Below, piece after piece: positions 18,801 to 21,573 of a stretch of DNA of 21,573 nt. The stretch covers positions 1 to 21,573 of the forward strand of contig RBNI01001621.1 of NCBI GenBank assembly GCA_003990745.1. The letters are read 5' to 3'. Source of the stretch: Jimgerdemannia flammicorona (taxonomy: Eukaryota > Mucoromycota > Endogonomycetes > Endogonales > Endogonaceae). The first letter of the stretch is position 1. Every line of letters begins with the position of its first letter. The position numbers were made by a program, and so were the translations under genes. The notes beneath the pieces were generated by a model, which saw only the letters and a list, made by a program, of their open reading frames with translations, searched no databases and had not been told where the DNA came from.

Positions 18801-21565
18801 GCTTGATCTACGGGCCTTGCCTCGCCAGAACCACCGGGTGCACCACCGCCGGCCCCCGCGCCCTTCTTCGCCTCGGATAGGATATCGCGCATGCTCTCCT
18901 TCCTTGAGATCGGTGTCCCACCACGTTGCTGCTGCTGCTGCTGCTGCTGGTTCACCGACGCCACTAAATTCTTATCGCTCAAAGCCTGTCCCCCACCCGG
19001 TTTTGGCGTGTCCCCACTCCCGGGCCTGCCCCCCCCCTCTTGCTCGTTAACCGTGCCACTAACAGAACCAGCCCTCAGTATCAGATATATCCCGGCGCTT
19101 GTCGGGATCGGTAGACCCAGTATGGTAGGGAGCTGCTCGTGATCAGGCGAGATGTAGATACGGTGATCGGGCCTGCACCGTAGTGATGACAGGCACGCAA
19201 AGATAGCGATGCGTGGCGCGGTATGGCAACCGGGGTGCGACGCTACAGTGATCATCTCCTTGAATACGGACGTGCAGGCGGTGCGCAACCCCATCCTGTA
19301 GAGTGAGTGTTCCAACAGACCCGTCAGCGCCTGTGCGGCAGGTAGGGCTCGGCACGCGGAGGGCGGGGCGATGATGGTGGTGGCGGTGCTGGTGCCGAGC
19401 GAAGGGGGGACAAAGGAAGGGGCGGTCGGTGTGACGGGTACGGAGAATCCCCCACTTGCGACGTTGGTGGATGTGGATGGTGTGGACGTCAGAGAGTGGC
19501 GGTTGGATGACGAGCTGGATGCACTATAGGGCTTTGGGAACGGGCCCCCGGGGGGAACAGAAGGCTTCCTACTCTCCACGCATCTGCACGTCGCGCACTC
19601 GCTCAGTATTTTGAGCAGGACCCCGAATTGCCTCTCCTCGCACTCCTGCATGACCTGTACGACGAGGTCCGTTGCCTGCTGCGTAACTTCCGGTTCGGTT
19701 TCACGGGCGAGTCCCCTGACCATGGGTATGACGATGCGGTCGAGGACGTCGTCGCTGTAGAAGTCCTTTGTAGCCATATAGATGTCAGCGACGATTTGGA
19801 GGACGCGCAGGCGGGTCTTGCGCGGGGACCTGCGATGGCGGCAGTAGAAGGTGTCGGTGACCTCGGCAAGGGTAGTGAGCCAGTCCTCCGAGGACGGATA
19901 GAGCAAGTGCTCGCGCTCGTAGTAGTCAAGCAAAACGATCGTGCTCGTCCCGGAGAGGTGGCGGCGCAGGGTGTGCAGGAGCGCCATATAGCGAGGCACA
20001 GATCCTTCGTACGAAGAGGACATGTGCAGATACTGCAGGTTGAAGATGAACTTTGAGTATGAGGCAACAATGCACAGGAATTGTTCGTTGTTGCTGTTGC
20101 CAACGTTGTTCGAACCCGCCACAACCTCACCGATGGCGCCATTGTCGCGCGTGTCAAGAATCATAAGCTCGTCGTCCTCGGCCTCGTACTCGTCCCTATC
20201 ATCATCAGCGGCAATGGCGCCCGTACTATTATCCCTCGTGATGGCCGCGGCCTCCTTCCTCCTCCGATCCGTACCCAAAACATACCTCGCCAAATCCTCG
20301 GCTATATCCAACAATACGTCCCACTCCATTGAGCTGATCTCCCCCTCCTTCTGATCGACTAGCACGTTCATCCACCTCAACATCTCTTCATCCACAACAG
20401 CCCATCTTCTTGCAACCGCAGCACGCATCGACACCAGCAACACCACATTCGTCATCACCATCGACAAATTGACGCGCGTCTCCCATACAGCCCTCCCCAA
20501 CAATGTGAGCGCGCCGCGGACGGCGGCCTCCTCCTCGGCGCTTCGGTCCAAAGACGCGGGCTTGCGTAGTCGTTCGCACATGATGCGGACAGCGTTTTGG
20601 GCATAGTGGGACCTGAGGAGGTTCTGGAAGACGGCCCAGGGATGGGCCTGGCCGGGAGGAGTGTGGTCCCCGGGGGGAGCGACGGCGTCCCAGTTGATGG
20701 TGCGGCAGAGGATGTCAGTGATGTCGGAAAGGGTGGGCGGGGGGCAGGACCCGAAGCGGACGAGGACGTCGAGGAAGTTGATACAGAAGCGGGCGTCGTC
20801 CGGGTTGCGGGTGGAGCCGAAGGCGCGGTGGATGGCGTGGACGAGGTCAGTGGATTCGCGCTGCTCAAAGTTGGCGGGGTTGAACTTGACGACGAGGGTG
20901 ATGAGGTTGAGAATGGGTTGGAGGTGCGGGACCGGCGCGGTGACGGGGTTGATGGCGGACTGAGAAAGAGACAGGGGACGCGGCGTTGGCACATTGGACG
21001 TGGAGTGTCTTTTGATGGCGGTGGTGGAGGATGGGGCGGCGCGAAGGATCTCTGCGTGGCGCAGGGCCGAGTCCAGCCAGGATGCGAGGAGTTTTACAAT
21101 GTTCTTCTCGAATAACGAGATGTCGCGACCCTCCTTGGTGAGCTTGAACAGGACGGTGAACATTGGCACGAAATCGTCCCAGATAGCGTGGTTGCGTACG
21201 GCGTTGTAGAAGACGACGCGCGCCATGCCAAGTTCCCCGTACTGTCCCTCGATACAGGCGGTCATGAAATTGAATGCCTCGTGACGGGCCTCGACGTTGT
21301 TAGCAGCGAGCAGGTCCTCGACGGCAACCCAGACATCATCGATGCGGGTGAAGGTGTAGCGCTCAAAGAGAGAGCCAAGCTCCTTGAGAAGCCTGATGCG
21401 ATGGGAGAGGGGGTGGTGGGAGGAGAGCAGAGGGATCACGGGGCGGGCGTCGAGGGGGCCTGAGGGTAAGCCGGTGGGATTGAGGATAGTCTCGATGGGA
21501 GTAGTTGGGACGGATATTGCGCGGAAAAGGGATAAAGGCCAGCCGGGGCGCCTGTTGTTTGACAT
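15863..21565 (-). CDS. TSC2: Tuberin homologue, Rheb GTPase-activating protein
   Basis: Catalytic subunit of the TSC complex, which with TSC1/hamartin stimulates GTP hydrolysis by Rheb and so restrains TORC1 at lysosome/vacuole membranes (family knowledge). It is a single open frame of 1900 codons from the ATG at 21565 to the TGA at 15863, slightly longer than human tuberin at about 1800. The N-terminal helical region lies at about residues 50-480 and the tuberin-type helical region at about 550-1150. A low-complexity part at about 690-960 carries Ser/Thr-rich and Gly-rich stretches and Q8 (18926-18949). An acidic/Ser-rich linker covers about 1380-1560. The C-terminal Rap/Rheb-GAP domain lies at about 1636-1830. 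DPSFLFLQLG and HKIAVLYVGR precede it. KKRHLGNDFVTIVYNDSG contains the catalytic Asn1719, equivalent to human Asn1643. The basic segment WRSRLRQIKQIRDRAL follows, matching tuberin's C-terminus. S. pombe has this gene; S. cerevisiae lacks it. No intron is needed, unlike the two other confident genes here. Confidence 0.97.
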   Translation of the reverse strand: MSNNRRPGWPLSLFRAISVPTTPIETILNPTGLPSGPLDARPVIPLLSSHHPLSHRIRLLKELGSLFERYTFTRIDDVWVAVEDLLAANNVEARHEAFNFMTACIEGQYGELGMARVVFYNAVRNHAIWDDFVPMFTVLFKLTKEGRDISLFEKNIVKLLASWLDSALRHAEILRAAPSSTTAIKRHSTSNVPTPRPLSLSQSAINPVTAPVPHLQPILNLITLVVKFNPANFEQRESTDLVHAIHRAFGSTRNPDDARFCINFLDVLVRFGSCPPPTLSDITDILCRTINWDAVAPPGDHTPPGQAHPWAVFQNLLRSHYAQNAVRIMCERLRKPASLDRSAEEEAAVRGALTLLGRAVWETRVNLSMVMTNVVLLVSMRAAVARRWAVVDEEMLRWMNVLVDQKEGEISSMEWDVLLDIAEDLARYVLGTDRRRKEAAAITRDNSTGAIAADDDRDEYEAEDDELMILDTRDNGAIGEVVAGSNNVGNSNNEQFLCIVASYSKFIFNLQYLHMSSSYEGSVPRYMALLHTLRRHLSGTSTIVLLDYYEREHLLYPSSEDWLTTLAEVTDTFYCRHRRSPRKTRLRVLQIVADIYMATKDFYSDDVLDRIVIPMVRGLARETEPEVTQQATDLVVQVMQECEERQFGVLLKILSECATCRCVESRKPSVPPGGPFPKPYSASSSSSNRHSLTSTPSTSTNVASGGFSVPVTPTAPSFVPPSLGTSTATTIIAPPSACRALPAAQALTGLLEHSLYRMGLRTACTSVFKEMITVASHPGCHTAPRIAIFACLSSLRCRPDHRIYISPDHEQLPTILGLPIPTSAGIYLILRAGSVSGTVNEQEGGGRPGSGDTPKPGGGQALSDKNLVASVNQQQQQQQQRGGTPISRKESMRDILSEAKKGAGAGGGAPGGSGEARPVDQAAEKAMSPELRRSPFVISPRERKDPHESPRMWPGLQTQVPVADERMVELPIGLYLVAVVELLKNEREWDVFSYVLHQLSVQLACKHLFCGTTKELRLLRELLCDQILDNKENKFAESVKVLPHGLKRPDTYILAFQLLTVLISYRRIFLTMSDQNEITYAFYHGLQKMTNATKLCINALTVCCHEMPQSATKYLPIILTRLGQIISVASTSVHILELLSSLARLPNLYQSFTESDFKRVFAIAIQYIHNSYAAFHAQQTGAATGGSVLQSGTTGNPPGLASPYIGGAPNNNTSLPQPPQGHSNSALSAYVLIMAFHVIEIWFIAVPLRDRRRHVSFIVRGLLAANAPAKSIDEQTLTCIDMLARYTYSDCELRPERNLVADALMGGKEKDKCWSKTWVQGMSLMTVRTNKTNGWADLTVRRPSGVVSMMIKVENPLRIEQADWSGIPAMLMMHYTGGEAGEVIESGEGEGEDSCPGAGVGIDIRGGTVDGGPLGIELEGDGEDEQDRSYSAPSSRRRSQDDDAQMEPRRSDSATALPIMSPQLGVESSSRIRQLSFSRPGAWFGLGVSNPEETTGYSDSWGPTSPFLAFARNPVLSPARIRGRENAPEDTPPLDGEIPIGSRTPRVVDTMVKEIFSEPVTPSENMVATRRGDSSTDPSFLFLQLGNYPDLNNPLSAPLPDNETTTRSIAVLDRMAVVDFHKIAVLYVGRDQTKEVDILSNQHGSPDYITFLNSLGTITRLRGNKDIYTGGLDTESDIDGEYAYYWKDAITQLIFHVATMMPFNERDPQRSLKKRHLGNDFVTIVYNDSGRDYVFGTCSSEFNFIEIVISPHSEDSTKVASSHNLQSHCPLPVSRDYTFFKVVMQRRSGMPEIGPITEFKMVSFATLPHFIRQMAMHANIFAQIFLQFGTEFGSGGKQEYLSNWRSRLRQIKQIRDRALGVTPTTGATGPLAGSQEVPAAKASRDGIMTVESVLDFTKYT

Positions 21566-21573
21566 TTGGGGGG

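Noticed and set aside
1..21573. tRNA, rRNA, CRISPR and transposon genes
   Set aside because: I looked for paired tRNA A and B boxes, 5S-like sequence, regular spacer arrays, and transposase or reverse-transcriptase motifs, and saw none. A B-box-like GGTTCGAGTC at 465-474 lacks an A box and a foldable arm, and lies inside a mannosidase intron.

Overview
The window reads as nuclear DNA of a fungus, probably an early-diverging (non-yeast) one. The evidence is a full tuberin (TSC2) homologue, a fungal-type GH47 alpha-mannosidase and a TALE homeodomain gene. Most reconstructed introns are 80-175 nt long, with GTRAGT-like donors, CTAAC/TTAAC branch sites and YAG or AAG acceptors. Intergenic DNA is long and carries many homopolymer runs: A39, T32, A33, A27/T25, C13, C12, G10. 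The lineage is an inference; no rRNA or organellar marker is present to fix it.

Layout, left to right. (1) 33-1786, minus: class I alpha-1,2-mannosidase, six visible exons; the 3' part is lost off the left edge, where the window begins inside an intron at a poly-A run. (2) 1787-10312: about 8.5 kb with no recognisable conserved gene. It holds long homopolymer runs and several small candidate spliced genes that I could assemble only from splice signals and reading frame: 2441-2712 minus, 5176-5497 minus, 7714-8263 plus and 8265-8618 minus. It also holds a cluster of TGACAG hexamers. (3) 10313-11393, plus: TALE/KN homeobox transcription factor in four exons. (4) 11394-15862: mostly non-coding, with a GC-rich palindromic block, an A27-spacer-T25 inverted repeat, G-run clusters, and a minisatellite of eleven complete units (about 14832-15392). 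(5) 15863-21565, minus: tuberin/TSC2, apparently one uninterrupted 1900-codon exon whose start lies 8 nt from the right edge.

The three confident genes do not form a pathway: N-glycan trimming in the secretory system, transcriptional control, and TOR-pathway control through Rheb GTPase activation. The TALE gene and TSC2 converge, and the minisatellite lies between their 3' ends. The most interesting signals are the TGACAG cluster in the 4.8 kb upstream of the TALE gene (the known core site of MEIS/TGIF/Cup9-type proteins), the two-length-class minisatellite, the intronless TSC2 with an Akt-type phosphorylation motif in its linker, and the hidden small spliced genes. I found no transposase, reverse transcriptase, CRISPR array, tRNA or rRNA.
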